Source of the DNA: Streptomyces marokkonensis
GTDB lineage: Bacteria > Actinomycetota > Actinomycetes > Streptomycetales > Streptomycetaceae
Direction of reading: 5' to 3'
Length of the DNA stretch: 64,000 nucleotides
Assembly (NCBI RefSeq): GCF_008312835.1
Contig: NZ_VSKS01000003.1
Coordinates: 62,001 to 126,000, forward strand
Shown: piece after piece, positions 53,986-63,016 of the stretch
How the letters are laid out: every line of letters starts with the position of its first letter
How positions within the stretch are numbered: position 1 is the stretch's first letter
Notes under the pieces: generated by a model
The model's database searches: none
What the model saw: the letters and a program-made list of their open reading frames with translations, nothing else
Told to the model about the DNA's origin: nothing
Made by a program: the position numbers and the translations under genes

Positions 53986-54120
53986 CCCGGGCTGCCGGGC
54001 GCGGCTCCCGGGGCTGCCGGGCACAGCTCCGGGGCTGCCGGGGCTGCCGGGCACAGCTCCGGGGCTGCCGGGCGCGGCTCCCGGGGTCGGCGGGCGCGGC
54101 TCCGGGGTCGGCGGGGGCGG
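53986..54120. repeat. GC-rich degenerate tandem repeats between genes
   Basis: Imperfect units related to GGCTGCCGGGCACAGCTCCG follow one another with small changes; a 21-bp copy occurs at both 54010-54030 and 54040-54060. No gene is present in this spacer, which separates the ATPase gene from the DUF5926 gene. Confidence 0.85.
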
Positions 54121-54252
54121 TCCGGGCCCCGCCGCCCGTCGCACCCGCGGTGTCCACGGCCCGGCCCGTTGTCCACAGGTTCCCGTCGGCGGTGGCGCGA
54201 ACGGCTAGGCTCGCGCCCGTACGAGACGAGCCGTAACCGGGAGACACCCACG

Positions 54253-55218
54253 ATGGCCAAGAAGCGACCCCAGACGAAGGCCAAGCGCCCGCAGCTCACG
54301 GACGGGCGGATCCCGGTCGTAGGCGCCCGCGAACCCTGCCCCTGCGGCAGCGGCCGCCGTTACAAGGCCTGCCACGGCCGCGCCGCAGCGCACGCCGTGA
54401 CCGAGCTGGTGCACCGCCCCTTCGAGGGCCTGCCCGGCGAGTGCGACTGGGTGGCGCTGCGCGAGCTGGTGCCGGCCGCCACCGTCGAGCTGACACTCAA
54501 GGACGGTCTGCCCGAGGGCGTCCCGTCGGTCACGCTGGCCACGGTGCTGCCGATGGCCTGGCCGGCGCTGCGCCGCGACGACGGCTCGGTCCTGCTCGGC
54601 CTGCAGAACGACACCTCCTCCGGGGACATCAGCCGCGATCTGGCCGACACGCTGCAGCGCGCGCTCGCCGCCGACCCGGGCACCCCGGTGCAGGCCCGGC
54701 GCGCTCCCGCCGACGGTCCCCGGCTCCAGGACCTGCTGGCGCCCGAGGGCGCGTTCGAGCCGGTGGTGCACAGCGGGTTCGAGTTCTGGGTCCCGGACCC
54801 GGAGAACGCCACGCCGGACGTCACCGCCTCCCTGGAGCGGGCCAACGCCGCGGCCATCCCGACGGTCAAGCTGTCCGGTGTGGATTCCGCGTACTGGTGC
54901 GAGACGCCCGAGAAGAACCATCTGCGGTGGGTCATGCCGTATCCCGAGGAGCAGCTTCTGGACGCTCTCGCGCGGCTGCACGCCCAGGGCCGGTCCTCCC
55001 TCGGCGAGGGCACCCGTCTCGTGGGTTCCTTCCGCGCTCACGGGCTCACCGTGCCGGTCTGGGACCTGCCCAGCGGGGTCGGCGCCGAGGACGTGGAGAA
55101 GCCTGCGGCCGAGTTCGCCGAGCGCCTCACCGCCGCCCTGGCCTCGGACGCGCCGCTCACCGCCGACGAGCGCCGCGCGCGCGGTGGCCTGACGAACCGC
55201 CAGGTCACCCTCAGCTGA
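54253..55218 (+). CDS. DUF5926 family protein with SEC-C motif
   Basis: 321 residues. A basic N-terminus (MAKKRPQTKAKRPQLTDGR) precedes a SEC-C zinc motif EPCPCGSGRRYKACHGRAAAH near residues 28-47, as found at the C-terminus of SecA. The rest is DUF5926 (GLPGECDWVALRELVPAATVEL to GGLTNRQVTLS), a family restricted to actinomycetes. A ribosome or translocase contact through SEC-C is possible. ATG 54253 follows GGGAGACACC. Confidence 0.9.
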   Translation: MAKKRPQTKAKRPQLTDGRIPVVGAREPCPCGSGRRYKACHGRAAAHAVTELVHRPFEGLPGECDWVALRELVPAATVELTLKDGLPEGVPSVTLATVLPMAWPALRRDDGSVLLGLQNDTSSGDISRDLADTLQRALAADPGTPVQARRAPADGPRLQDLLAPEGAFEPVVHSGFEFWVPDPENATPDVTASLERANAAAIPTVKLSGVDSAYWCETPEKNHLRWVMPYPEEQLLDALARLHAQGRSSLGEGTRLVGSFRAHGLTVPVWDLPSGVGAEDVEKPAAEFAERLTAALASDAPLTADERRARGGLTNRQVTLS

Positions 55219-55347
55219 CGCACCCGCGCGGCATCGGGTTCCGCCGGGCGGCCGGCCGGCGGAACCGCCCGGCCGCGCACCACCCGCCCCATGCGCAACT
55301 CCCGGTGCGGACAAGCCAGTCGGTGACCGGAAAAGCCGGGATCGAAT

Positions 55348-55375
55348 TTGCGAACCGCCGATCTCTTGTTACCGT
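55348..55375 (+). promoter_or_regulatory. Putative promoter of a small RNA
   Basis: TTGCGA (55348-55353), a 16-bp spacer, then TACCGT (55370-55375) form a plausible -35/-10 pair, placing a start near 55382, just before a strong hairpin. Confidence 0.35.
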
Positions 55376-55381
55376 TCCAGT

Positions 55382-55426
55382 AGCCCGGTTGCTGGTGCAT
55401 CCCCCGTCGCCAGCAACCGGGTCTTT
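55382..55426 (+). ncRNA. Candidate small RNA ending in a hairpin
   Basis: A 12-base-pair perfect stem CCCGGTTGCTGG/CCAGCAACCGGG (55384-55395 with 55410-55421) is followed by TCTTT, a terminator-like end. A possible promoter lies just upstream. The position, in a 428-bp spacer after the DUF5926 gene (the SCO3974 position as I recall), suits an sRNA I remember as scr3974 from S. coelicolor. The match is by memory of synteny only, and the hairpin could simply be the terminator of the DUF5926 gene. The remainder of 55219-55646 shows no gene. Confidence 0.42.
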
Positions 55427-55646
55427 GCGTGCCGGTCGCCGCTCACGCAGCGCGACCGCCGGTCAACCGCTCGTTGCCGCCGGTCGGCGTCACCTGCCCG
55501 CCCCTCAACGGCTCCTCTCCGCCGCTCCGTTGCTTCCGGAGCGCAGCAGAAGGCGTCCCGTTCCGGTGCGGTGCGGTGCGCGAACTCCGCGACCGCCGTG
55601 TGGCGCGCGAGCCCTCCCCGTCCGGGCCGGCCACAGGGACGGCTCG

Positions 55647-56087
55647 TCACCGGCGTCCACGGCACAGTGTGTCCGCAACGTCCGGCCGCCGGGCCCCGTG
55701 GGGCTCAGCGCGGCGGCCCGCGTCCCACCGGTGGTGGTGCGGCAGTAGGTCCGCCCAGACGTCCTCGCCCCGCGCCACGACACAGGTCTGCGCCTCGATG
55801 CCGTCGGGGGAGGAGAGCGCGGGACCGCAGCGCAGGCCGGCGGACAGGTGCGGGCCGGGCGGGGAGGCCTCGCGGGCGGCGGACGTCCGCGCCGTGCCGT
55901 CGCCGCGCGGGGCGGACCGTACGGAAGGGGCTCGGTCCTCGGGCCCGGAGGCGGGGCGCCGGCCGGCCGGGCCCGCGGACTCCACCGCCCGCGGCAGCGC
56001 GATCGCGCAGGCCGCCACGGCGCCCACGAGGGCGAGCAGAGGAACTCCTCGGAGGGTCCGGGCGCGGCCCCCGGCATGACGCGGCAT
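55647..56087 (-). CDS. Hypothetical exported or membrane-anchored protein
   Basis: 146 residues from ATG 56087 (MPRHAGGRARTLRG). One hydrophobic segment VPLLALVGAVAACAIALP follows the basic N-terminus, a signal peptide or anchor. The rest is low-complexity Pro/Arg/Gly-rich with a Cys pair region (LRCGPALSS, IEAQTCVVARGEDVWADLLP). It ends 55 bp before the primase-polymerase-like gene's stop on the same strand, so they may be cotranscribed. The composition makes it less certain than its neighbours. Confidence 0.5.
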   Translation of the reverse strand: MPRHAGGRARTLRGVPLLALVGAVAACAIALPRAVESAGPAGRRPASGPEDRAPSVRSAPRGDGTARTSAAREASPPGPHLSAGLRCGPALSSPDGIEAQTCVVARGEDVWADLLPHHHRWDAGRRAEPHGARRPDVADTLCRGRR

Positions 56088-56142
56088 GCCCCGGGAAGAC
56101 AGCCCGGGGCGGCCGGTCGGGCGCGGCGTGCGCCGGTGCCCG

Positions 56143-56808
56143 CTACATCTCGGGCGCGCTGACACCCGTACGGGTGAGGGCCTCGACCACGGCGTCCACC
56201 ACGGCCTCGACACCGGGCACCCAGGGGGAGGCCGAGCCGGGCAGCGGCGCGCGCTCCCAGCGGATGCCGCCCTGTGCGGTCTCGGACGGCGGCAGGGCGA
56301 GGTAACCGCCCTCGCCGTGGAAGCGGAGGGAGCCGGGGACGAAGTCCTTGGCGTACAGCAGCTCGCCGAGCTGTTCCATGGAGTAAGGCCGCACGAGGAT
56401 CGCCCAGCGGTCGGGGGCGGCGACGACCGGTCCGAGCCGCATGCCGCGGTGGTCGAGCGCGGCCAGGGCGCGGGCGGCCGGCAGGGCGGGCAGGGAGACC
56501 GCGCACGGGGCCCTGCCCCCGGTGGCGAGGATGACGGGCGCCGTCGGCCGGTTGCTCCACCACCAGCGCACCATGCGGGCGTCGGTGGTGGCCGCGAGGA
56601 GGCCGGGGTCGAACGGGTGGGCTCCCGGCACCGTGCACTCGGGGTCCGGGCAGCCGCAGCGGGACCGGCCTTCGGGGTCGGCCGCCACTCCGGGAAGTAC
56701 GGGCCACTGCCATTGCGTGGCGCAGGTCAGGGCCGCACCCATCAGCTCAGGCCCTCCGTCGCCGCGTCGGGACAGGAGCCTGCGTCGCCTTCCGAGGATC
56801 TCGCGCAT
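56143..56808 (-). CDS. Degenerate Prim-Pol-like protein
   Basis: 221 residues. The architecture matches primase/polymerase N-terminal domains: WQWPVLPGV, then CGCPDPECTVPGAHPF (zinc-like cysteines and HP), DARMVRWWWSNRPTAPVILATGG, and C-terminal SLRFHGEGGYLALPPSE. However, the catalytic DxD position reads VSLPALP, the SxH motif is absent (APDRWAILVRPY) and the third acidic residue is lost (RFHGEGG). It is therefore unlikely to polymerise DNA and may bind nucleic acid or a partner. ATG 56808. Confidence 0.82.
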   Translation of the reverse strand: MREILGRRRRLLSRRGDGGPELMGAALTCATQWQWPVLPGVAADPEGRSRCGCPDPECTVPGAHPFDPGLLAATTDARMVRWWWSNRPTAPVILATGGRAPCAVSLPALPAARALAALDHRGMRLGPVVAAPDRWAILVRPYSMEQLGELLYAKDFVPGSLRFHGEGGYLALPPSETAQGGIRWERAPLPGSASPWVPGVEAVVDAVVEALTRTGVSAPEM

Positions 56809-57312
56809 GTGCGCTCGTTCCTTTCCGTTGCACGCCTGGCAACACCGTGGTCCACATCACGTCATGTGTCGATCACTTCACTGTGCGTACCTGTTGGCGC
56901 ATCACACCCCCGCGCCGGGCAGGGGGAACCCCTATGGGCCGAGCATGGGCTGCCTCCGCGGCCGGTCCACCCGTACTGCGTCTATCAGAAGTGCGGGCGT
57001 GGCGTGGGGGTGGCGAAGTCTGGCGTTTGCCGTCGCGCGTGTTTCTCTCCGCCTCCGCCACGGGAGGATGGGGCACGGTCGTCGGTGGTTAAGACGCCCG
57101 GGTCCGTCGCCAGGTTCCCGAGCGGTTCCCAACCACCCCTGGCCTTCACCGAGTACGTACCCAACACGACCGCTGTGACGCTTCCGTCGAGCAAGGCCAG
57201 TCGACCGCAATATGCCTCCCCCTGAGGCAGTTTCAAGCCAACTTCGCTTTTCGGCAAGGGGTCTGCGGAAGTTCTCTTCGACCCCACGGACACCAGGAAT
57301 CCCAGCAGGACA
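56809..57312. other. 504-bp divergent spacer without a convincing gene
   Basis: It lies between the leftward Prim-Pol-like gene and the rightward phosphatase gene. Short open frames are present but lack ribosome sites and family resemblance. It probably holds promoters for both neighbours; I see no clear palindrome or RNA. Confidence 0.5.
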
Positions 57313-58824
57313 ATGCTGGACATCTCCTCACGAGTACGTGTACATGTGGAGACACTGCCGGCGACGCAGAATGACATGGGGGTTTGCGATGCTTTTGAGC
57401 AGTACGCACCGTCCGGAAAGCCGGACGCCATGAACGCCCCGCACCCTCCGAAAGTGGCCGGAATCGATTCTGCCGTTCCCGCTCCCACCCACACTGTCGC
57501 GCCCGTCCCGGGTACCTCTCCCGCCCCTGCGGCAAACCCGCAGAACGCGCCGGGCGCGCTGCTCCAGGACCGTCTCGCCGGCTGGGTCTCCGACCTGACG
57601 ACCCTCCATGAACTCACCGAACGCCTGGTCCGCACGGGCACGCTCGACGAAGCACTCGAGGAACTGCTGCGCGCGGGAGCCGCACTGGTCGGCGCGCGAC
57701 GCGGTCTCGTCGCCCTGGAACCCGTCGACGGACTGGGCCCGGTCACCACCGTCGGCCTCGGACTGGCCCGCTCGGACCTCGGCCACATGGAGACGGTCCC
57801 GCGCGGCTCCCTGCCGTACGGCAGGATCCTCGAGGGACTGCCCGGTGCGGACGAGGGCGTCGCCGAGCCCGATCTGTTCGCCGAGAAGGGAATCGACCCC
57901 CGGCACCGCGAGGTCGCCGCCCGCCTCGGCTACGCCGCCAGCTTCACCCTCCCGCTCACCACCGAGGCCACCGGACGCCTCGGCGCCGCGGTGTGGCTCT
58001 ACGACGAGCCGGCCGAACCCTCCCGGCGCCAGCGCCACCTGGTCGGCCTCCACGTCCGCCAGGCCGCCGAGCACCTGGCCCGCCTCCTCGAACTCGAGCG
58101 CACGCGCGCGTGCATGGCCACGATGGCCGAGGAACTGCTGCCCTCCCGCCTCCCCCGGGTCGCCGGCGTCCAGCTCGCCGCGCGGCACCGCACGTCCCCG
58201 CGCGGGGGCGGCGACTGGTACGACGCGCTGCCGCTGCCGGACGCCGCGCTCGGTCTCGCGGTCGGGTCGGTCACCGGTTCGGGGCCCAGCGCGGTCGCCG
58301 CGATGGGCCGGCTGCGGGCTTCGCTGCGCGCGTACGCCGTGATGGAGGGCGAGGATCCGGTCGCCGTCCTGTCCGACCTGGAGCTGCTGCTGCGGCTCAC
58401 CGAGCCCGCCCGGTCCGCCACCGCCCTGTTCGGCTACTGCGAACCCGCGCTGCGCCGGATCACGCTCGCCGGGGCCGGGCACAGTCCGCCGCTGCTGATC
58501 GGGGACCGCCGCACCGAGTACGTCGAGACCTCGGTCTCCGCCCCGCTGGGCATGCTGGCCTGCTGGGAGGCGCCGAGCGTGGAGGTGCGGGCGGAGCCGG
58601 GGGAGACGGTTCTGCTGTACACCGACGGGCTGCTGCACCGCACGGGCGACCCGACCGACCGCGCCTTCGCGCGGCTGCACGCCGCGGCGGCCGGGGTGCC
58701 CAGGGCACTGCGCCGCGACCCCGGCGCCATCGCCGACCACGTCCTGCGCGCGGTACTGCCGCAGGGGACGGACACCGCGGACTCGGCGGAGGACGTGGTG
58801 CTGCTGGCGGCGCGGTTCGAGTAG
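57313..58824 (+). CDS. GAF-PP2C (SpoIIE-type) serine/threonine phosphatase
   Basis: 503 residues. After a Pro/Ala-rich N-terminal region (to about 80) comes a GAF domain (VSDLTTLHELTERLVRTGTLDEALEEL to about 265). The PP2C/RsbU domain follows: RGGGDWYDALPL, AGHSPPLLIGD, LLYTDGLLHRTGD and AEDVVLLAARFE. The first metal Asp (GGGDW) and the TDG Asp are present, but the Asp expected around VGSVTGSG (usually VGDVxGHG) is Ser, so metal binding may be altered. ATG 57313 (MLDISSRVRVHV) is conserved in homologs as I recall. Targets would be phospho-STAS proteins. Confidence 0.88.
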   Translation: MLDISSRVRVHVETLPATQNDMGVCDAFEQYAPSGKPDAMNAPHPPKVAGIDSAVPAPTHTVAPVPGTSPAPAANPQNAPGALLQDRLAGWVSDLTTLHELTERLVRTGTLDEALEELLRAGAALVGARRGLVALEPVDGLGPVTTVGLGLARSDLGHMETVPRGSLPYGRILEGLPGADEGVAEPDLFAEKGIDPRHREVAARLGYAASFTLPLTTEATGRLGAAVWLYDEPAEPSRRQRHLVGLHVRQAAEHLARLLELERTRACMATMAEELLPSRLPRVAGVQLAARHRTSPRGGGDWYDALPLPDAALGLAVGSVTGSGPSAVAAMGRLRASLRAYAVMEGEDPVAVLSDLELLLRLTEPARSATALFGYCEPALRRITLAGAGHSPPLLIGDRRTEYVETSVSAPLGMLACWEAPSVEVRAEPGETVLLYTDGLLHRTGDPTDRAFARLHAAAAGVPRALRRDPGAIADHVLRAVLPQGTDTADSAEDVVLLAARFE

Positions 58825-58940
58825 CGGCGCGCGGCCGCGGTCCGGTCGCTCCCGTGCCTCCCCGGTAATGGGTCATTCCCCGGTTCGTCCGTTTCCACCC
58901 GACCGTACGATGGGGGTGGTCCAGTGCCGTATCGAGGAGG

Positions 58941-60404
58941 ATGACCGTGGCGGAGGAGCTGCCGGAGACCCCGGAGACTGCCGAAGAGGAGCCCGTCAAG
59001 CAGCGGAAGAACGGCCTGTACCCGGGCGTGTCCGACGAGCTGGCCGAGAACATGAAGAGCGGCTGGGCCGACACCGAGCTGCACGATCTGGAGCCGGTCC
59101 CCCAGGCCGCCGAGGCCGCCGCCCGCCGCGCGGCGCTGTCCGCCCGCTTCCCGGGTGAGCGTCTGGTCGTCCCCGCGGGCAACCTGAAGACCCGTTCCAA
59201 CGACACCGAGTACTCCTTCCGCGCGTCGGTCGAGTACGCCTACCTCACCGGCAACCAGACGGAGGACGGCGTTCTCGTCCTGGAGCCCACGGCCGACGGC
59301 CACCAGGAGACGATCTACCTCCTGCCGCGCTCCGACCGCGAGAACGGCGAGTTCTGGCTGGACGGCCAGGGCGAGCTGTGGGTCGGCCGCCGCCACTCCC
59401 TCACCGAGGCCGAGAAGCTGTACGGCATCCCCGCCTCCGACGTGCGCGAGCTGGCCGGGGCGCTGCGCGAGGCCACCGGCCCGGTGCGCGTGGTGCGCGG
59501 CCACGACGCCGGGATCGAGGCGGCGCTCACCGACAAGGTCACCGCCGAGCGCGACGAGGAGCTGCGCGTCTTCCTCTCCGAGATGCGGCTGGTCAAGGAC
59601 GACTTCGAGATCGGTGAGCTGCAGAAGGCCGTCGACTCCACCGTGCGCGGCTTCGAGGACGTCGTGAAGGTCCTCGACAAGGCCGAGGCGACCAGCGAGC
59701 GCTACATCGAGGGAACGTTCTTCCTGCGCGCCCGAGTGGAGGGCAACGACGTCGGCTACGGCTCCATCTGCGCCGCAGGACCGCACGCCTGCACCCTGCA
59801 CTGGGTGCGCAACGACGGCCCGGTCCGCTCCGGCGACCTGCTGCTCCTCGACGCCGGCGTGGAGACGCACACGTACTACACGGCCGACGTCACGCGCACG
59901 CTGCCGATCAGCGGCCGCTACAGCCAGCTCCAGAAGAAGATCTACGACGCCGTGTACGACGCCCAGGAGGCCGGCATCGCGGCGGTGAAGCCGGGCGCCA
60001 AGTACCGGGACTTCCACGACGCCGCCCAGCGCGTGCTGACCGAGCGCCTCGTCGAGTGGGGCCTGGTCGAGGGGCCCGTGGAGCGGGTGCTGGAGCTGGG
60101 CCTGCAGCGCCGCTGGACGCTGCACGGCACCGGTCACATGCTCGGCATGGACGTCCACGACTGCGCCGCCGCGCGGACCGAGACCTACGTCGACGGCACG
60201 CTGGAGCCGGGCATGGTCCTCACCGTCGAGCCGGGCCTGTACTTCCAGGCCGACGACCTGACGGTGCCCGAGGAGTACCGGGGCATCGGCGTCCGCATCG
60301 AGGACGACATCCTCGTCACCGAGAACGGCAGCCGGAACCTGTCGGCGGGCCTGCCCCGGCGGTCGGACGAGGTCGAGGCGTGGATGGCGGGCCTGAAGGG
60401 CTGA
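58941..60404 (+). CDS. pepP: Xaa-Pro aminopeptidase (aminopeptidase P)
   Basis: 487 residues, pita-bread metallopeptidase M24B. Metal ligands are visible: Asp in LLLDAGVE, Asp in TADVTRT, His in HGTGHMLGMDVHD, Glu in LTVEPGLY and Glu in IRIEDDILVT. The enzyme removes N-terminal residues preceding proline, in the cytoplasm. ATG 58941 (MTVAEELPETPE) has GAGGAGG upstream. It ends 46 bp before a convergent ATPase gene, with a shared terminator. Confidence 0.96.
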   Translation: MTVAEELPETPETAEEEPVKQRKNGLYPGVSDELAENMKSGWADTELHDLEPVPQAAEAAARRAALSARFPGERLVVPAGNLKTRSNDTEYSFRASVEYAYLTGNQTEDGVLVLEPTADGHQETIYLLPRSDRENGEFWLDGQGELWVGRRHSLTEAEKLYGIPASDVRELAGALREATGPVRVVRGHDAGIEAALTDKVTAERDEELRVFLSEMRLVKDDFEIGELQKAVDSTVRGFEDVVKVLDKAEATSERYIEGTFFLRARVEGNDVGYGSICAAGPHACTLHWVRNDGPVRSGDLLLLDAGVETHTYYTADVTRTLPISGRYSQLQKKIYDAVYDAQEAGIAAVKPGAKYRDFHDAAQRVLTERLVEWGLVEGPVERVLELGLQRRWTLHGTGHMLGMDVHDCAAARTETYVDGTLEPGMVLTVEPGLYFQADDLTVPEEYRGIGVRIEDDILVTENGSRNLSAGLPRRSDEVEAWMAGLKG

Positions 60405-60416
60405 CGCGCCGCACGA

Positions 60417-60450
60417 CGACGGCCGGGTACGCGCGCGTGCCCGGCCGTCG
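60417..60450. terminator. Bidirectional terminator between convergent genes
   Basis: A 14-base-pair stem CGACGGCCGGGTAC/GTGCCCGGCCGTCG (one wobble) with loop GCGCGC, just after pepP and touching the stop of the leftward ATPase gene. Confidence 0.82.
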
Positions 60451-60915
60451 CTACACCGCGACGAGCGGCGCGTCCTCGCGCCACTTGAGGATCTTGTCGA
60501 AACTCACCACCGCGCCGCCCCGGCCCGGCTTGTTGCCGATGTGCACATGGTCGGCCAGCGCCTGGATGAGACAGAGTCCCCGGCCGTGCTCCGCGTCGGA
60601 CGGCACGGGACGGACCGGCGGGCGGGAGGGCGCGCCGGTCGCGGAGGGAAAGCCGGGGCCCGCGTCGGCGACCTCGATGCGGCACTTCTCCCCGTCGAGG
60701 TAGGCGGTCACCCGGTACGCCTCCGAGGTGCCGCCGCGCGCGGTGTCCCCGCCGTGCTCGACCGCGTTGGCGCAGGCCTCGCTGAGGGCCACGGACAGGT
60801 CGTAGGAGATTTCGGGATCGACGCCCGCGGTCTCCATGGTGCCGAGCAGCAGGCGCCGGGCGAGCGGCACACTGGCGGCATCGCGCCGCAGATGGAGTGA
60901 CCACCAGATGCTCAT
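60451..60915 (-). CDS. RsbW-like HATPase_c protein
   Basis: 154 residues. VALSEACANAVEHGG is the N box, IEVADAGPGFPSA is G1, and EHGRGLCLIQALADHVHIG is G2. The end (VSFDKILKWREDAPLVAV) is short. This is the second small GHKL ATPase of the window; it lies 7 kb from the first. Its partner sigma factor or STAS protein is not adjacent, but the PP2C phosphatase is 2 kb upstream. ATG 60915. Confidence 0.87.
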   Translation of the reverse strand: MSIWWSLHLRRDAASVPLARRLLLGTMETAGVDPEISYDLSVALSEACANAVEHGGDTARGGTSEAYRVTAYLDGEKCRIEVADAGPGFPSATGAPSRPPVRPVPSDAEHGRGLCLIQALADHVHIGNKPGRGGAVVSFDKILKWREDAPLVAV

Positions 60916-61135
60916 GCTCCAGCCTCCTGGCTGCGGCTCGACATACCGTTACGTATTGCCCTGTGTCCCCGCTCGTAAGCGTGGAGTTGACGTGACACCG
61001 CCCATATGGCGGGTGTGTGGTGGAGCCGAACGGTGTATGTGGGGCGGCCTGTGGCAGATGTGATCTTCGGGTCGTACCTCATCTTGTGGACCTGCCGTAC
61101 GGCGTCCGGAGGGCCGGTGCGATGATGAGGCCGCC

Positions 61136-61945
61136 ATGTCTGCCCCCCACCCGCGCACGATGCGCTCCGGACGAGGACTCCGGATCCTGCGGGCCGCGGT
61201 GTTCGCCGCGGTCTGCGTCGTGCTGGCCGGGGCAGGCCACTCAGTGGCCTCCTACGACGCCGTTCCGCTGTGGACGCTGGGCGCGGGGTTCCTCGGGGCG
61301 GTCGCGGTCGCCGCGCCGCTCGCGGGACGCGCGCGTTCGCTGCCGGGGATCGCGGCCCTGCTGGCGTTCGGCCAGACGGCACTGCACACGCTGTTCGGCC
61401 TGGGGCAGCACGGAGCACCCGCCACGGGTTCGTCGTCACCCTCGTCCGACGCCGCGCTGATCGAGCAGGCGGCGCGGCTGCTGTGCGGGTCCGCCGCGGC
61501 GGGGATCAGCCCCGCGCGGGCCGAGCGCATCCTCACCGACGCCCGGATCCACCCCGGCGGGGCGGACGCCCACGCGGCGGACGCCCTGTCCACGGCCGGG
61601 GTGTCCCCGGCGGCGCTGCTGCCCTCGCTGCCCATGCTGCTCGGCCACGTCCTCGCGGCGACGGCCGCGGGGTGGCTGCTGCGGCGCGGCGACCTCGCCC
61701 TGCTGCGGCTGACCGAACTGTCGGCGCACGGTGTCGCCGAGGGCGCTCTCGTACGGTCGCTCCGCGCGGCGCTCGCCCTGGTGCGCGCCCTGCGCGCCGG
61801 ACTCCCGGGAGCACCGGAAGCGGCCCCGCGCACGGCGCGGACCGCGCTGCTCGCGCCTCCCGTGCCCCGGAGCCCCGCCCTCCAGCACACGGTGATCCGC
61901 CGCGGCCCGCCCGCCGCCGTCACCGCACTCGCTCTCGCCGCCTGA
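61136..61945 (+). CDS. Hypothetical integral membrane protein of the copper locus
   Basis: 269 residues. Hydrophobic segments are AAVFAAVCVVLAGAGHSVAS, LWTLGAGFLGAVAVAAPLAG, GIAALLAFGQTALHTLFGL and LLPSLPMLLGHVLAATAAGW, then a C-terminal cytoplasmic Arg/Pro-rich part. His residues in GAGHSVAS, ALHTLFGLGQHG and LGHVL are spaced like a metal relay. It precedes the YcnI/SCO/PCuAC genes on the same strand, so a copper-related role is likely but inferred. Confidence 0.78.
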   Translation: MSAPHPRTMRSGRGLRILRAAVFAAVCVVLAGAGHSVASYDAVPLWTLGAGFLGAVAVAAPLAGRARSLPGIAALLAFGQTALHTLFGLGQHGAPATGSSSPSSDAALIEQAARLLCGSAAAGISPARAERILTDARIHPGGADAHAADALSTAGVSPAALLPSLPMLLGHVLAATAAGWLLRRGDLALLRLTELSAHGVAEGALVRSLRAALALVRALRAGLPGAPEAAPRTARTALLAPPVPRSPALQHTVIRRGPPAAVTALALAA

Positions 61946-61981
61946 CGCGACGCGACCACCACTCCGCCACTGCCGGGTCAT

Positions 61982-62030
61982 CCGGGCCTTCGGGTCTTCG
62001 GGCCTTCGGGTCTTCCGGGTCTTCCGGGTC
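61982..62030. repeat. Short tandem repeats of the CTTCGGGTCTTC type
   Basis: CGGGCCTTCGGGTCTT-like units of about 8 bp are repeated five or six times with slight variation, in the spacer before the YcnI gene. Confidence 0.75.
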
Positions 62031-62176
62031 GAGGGGGCGCGTCGGCGTGCGGCACGCGTGTGCGTTCCGCCGCCCGCGTGTGTCCGGTTCGTCCACCATG
62101 ACGACCTCTCCGGCCGCCCGCGAGGCGCATCCCCCCACCGTCAGTGAAACCTCAACCGAAGCGGAGTGCTTCTGCC

Positions 62177-62926
62177 ATGAAGGCTTCCCGTATCGCCGCC
62201 GCCGGTGCCGTCGCCGGTGCCGCCGTCCTCGCCGTGTCCACCCCCTGCTTCGCGCACGTCGGCGTGCAGCCGGAGGGTGAGGCCGCGAAGGGCGGCTACG
62301 CGGTCGTCCGCTTCAAGGTCCCCAACGAGCGGGACGACGCCTCGACCACCAAGCTCGAGATCACGTTCCCCACGGACCACCCGCTGGCGTCCGTGATGCC
62401 GCAGCCGGTCGAGGGCTGGGACGTCAAGGTCACCAAGTCCACGCTGGACAAGCCGCTCGAGACGCACGGCAAGAAGATCAACGAGGCCGTCTCCAAGGTC
62501 ACCTGGACCGCCCAGGGCGACGGCATCGAGCCGGGCTTCTTCCAGAAGTTCCCGGTGTCCGTGGGCACACTGCCCGAGGACGCCGACGAGCTCGTCTTCA
62601 AGGCCCTGCAGACGTACTCCAACAAAGAGGTCGTCCGCTGGATCGAGGTGCCGCAGAAGGGCCAGGAGGAGCCCGAGCACCCGGCTCCCGTGCTCGCCCT
62701 CTCCGAGGCCTCCGACGACCACCACGGCGCCTCGGGCGACGACAAGGGCTCCGACGACTCCGTGTCGGCCGAGAAGGCCTCCGCCGAGACCTCCGCCGCC
62801 TCCGACGAGGGCGACTCCGGCGGTACCGACACCACCGCACGCGTCCTCGGCGTCGTCGGCATCGTGGTCGGCGCCGCAGGCGTCGCCTACGGCGTGCTCG
62901 CCGGGCGCCGGCGCACCACGGCCTGA
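62177..62926 (+). CDS. YcnI-family (DUF1775) copper-binding protein
   Basis: 249 residues. The signal peptide ends CFA, giving a mature N-terminal His (HVGVQPEGEAAKGG), the expected ligand of the monohistidine-type copper site. The DUF1775 core spans GYAVVRFKVPNERDDASTTKLEITFP to VVRWIEVPQKGQ, the Trp being another known copper-site position. A Ser/Asp/Glu-rich stalk and a C-terminal TM helix (VLGVVGIVVGAAGVAYGVLAG) with RRR stop anchor it outside the membrane. ATG 62177. It is followed by the SCO gene after 90 bp. Confidence 0.93.
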   Translation: MKASRIAAAGAVAGAAVLAVSTPCFAHVGVQPEGEAAKGGYAVVRFKVPNERDDASTTKLEITFPTDHPLASVMPQPVEGWDVKVTKSTLDKPLETHGKKINEAVSKVTWTAQGDGIEPGFFQKFPVSVGTLPEDADELVFKALQTYSNKEVVRWIEVPQKGQEEPEHPAPVLALSEASDDHHGASGDDKGSDDSVSAEKASAETSAASDEGDSGGTDTTARVLGVVGIVVGAAGVAYGVLAGRRRTTA

Positions 62927-63016
62927 CCCTCCCTCCGCTCGACGGTGCGCACCGGAACCGCCCACGGCTCCGTGACCTCCCGGTGCGCACCGGAGCACTC
63001 ACCTTCAGGAACATCC

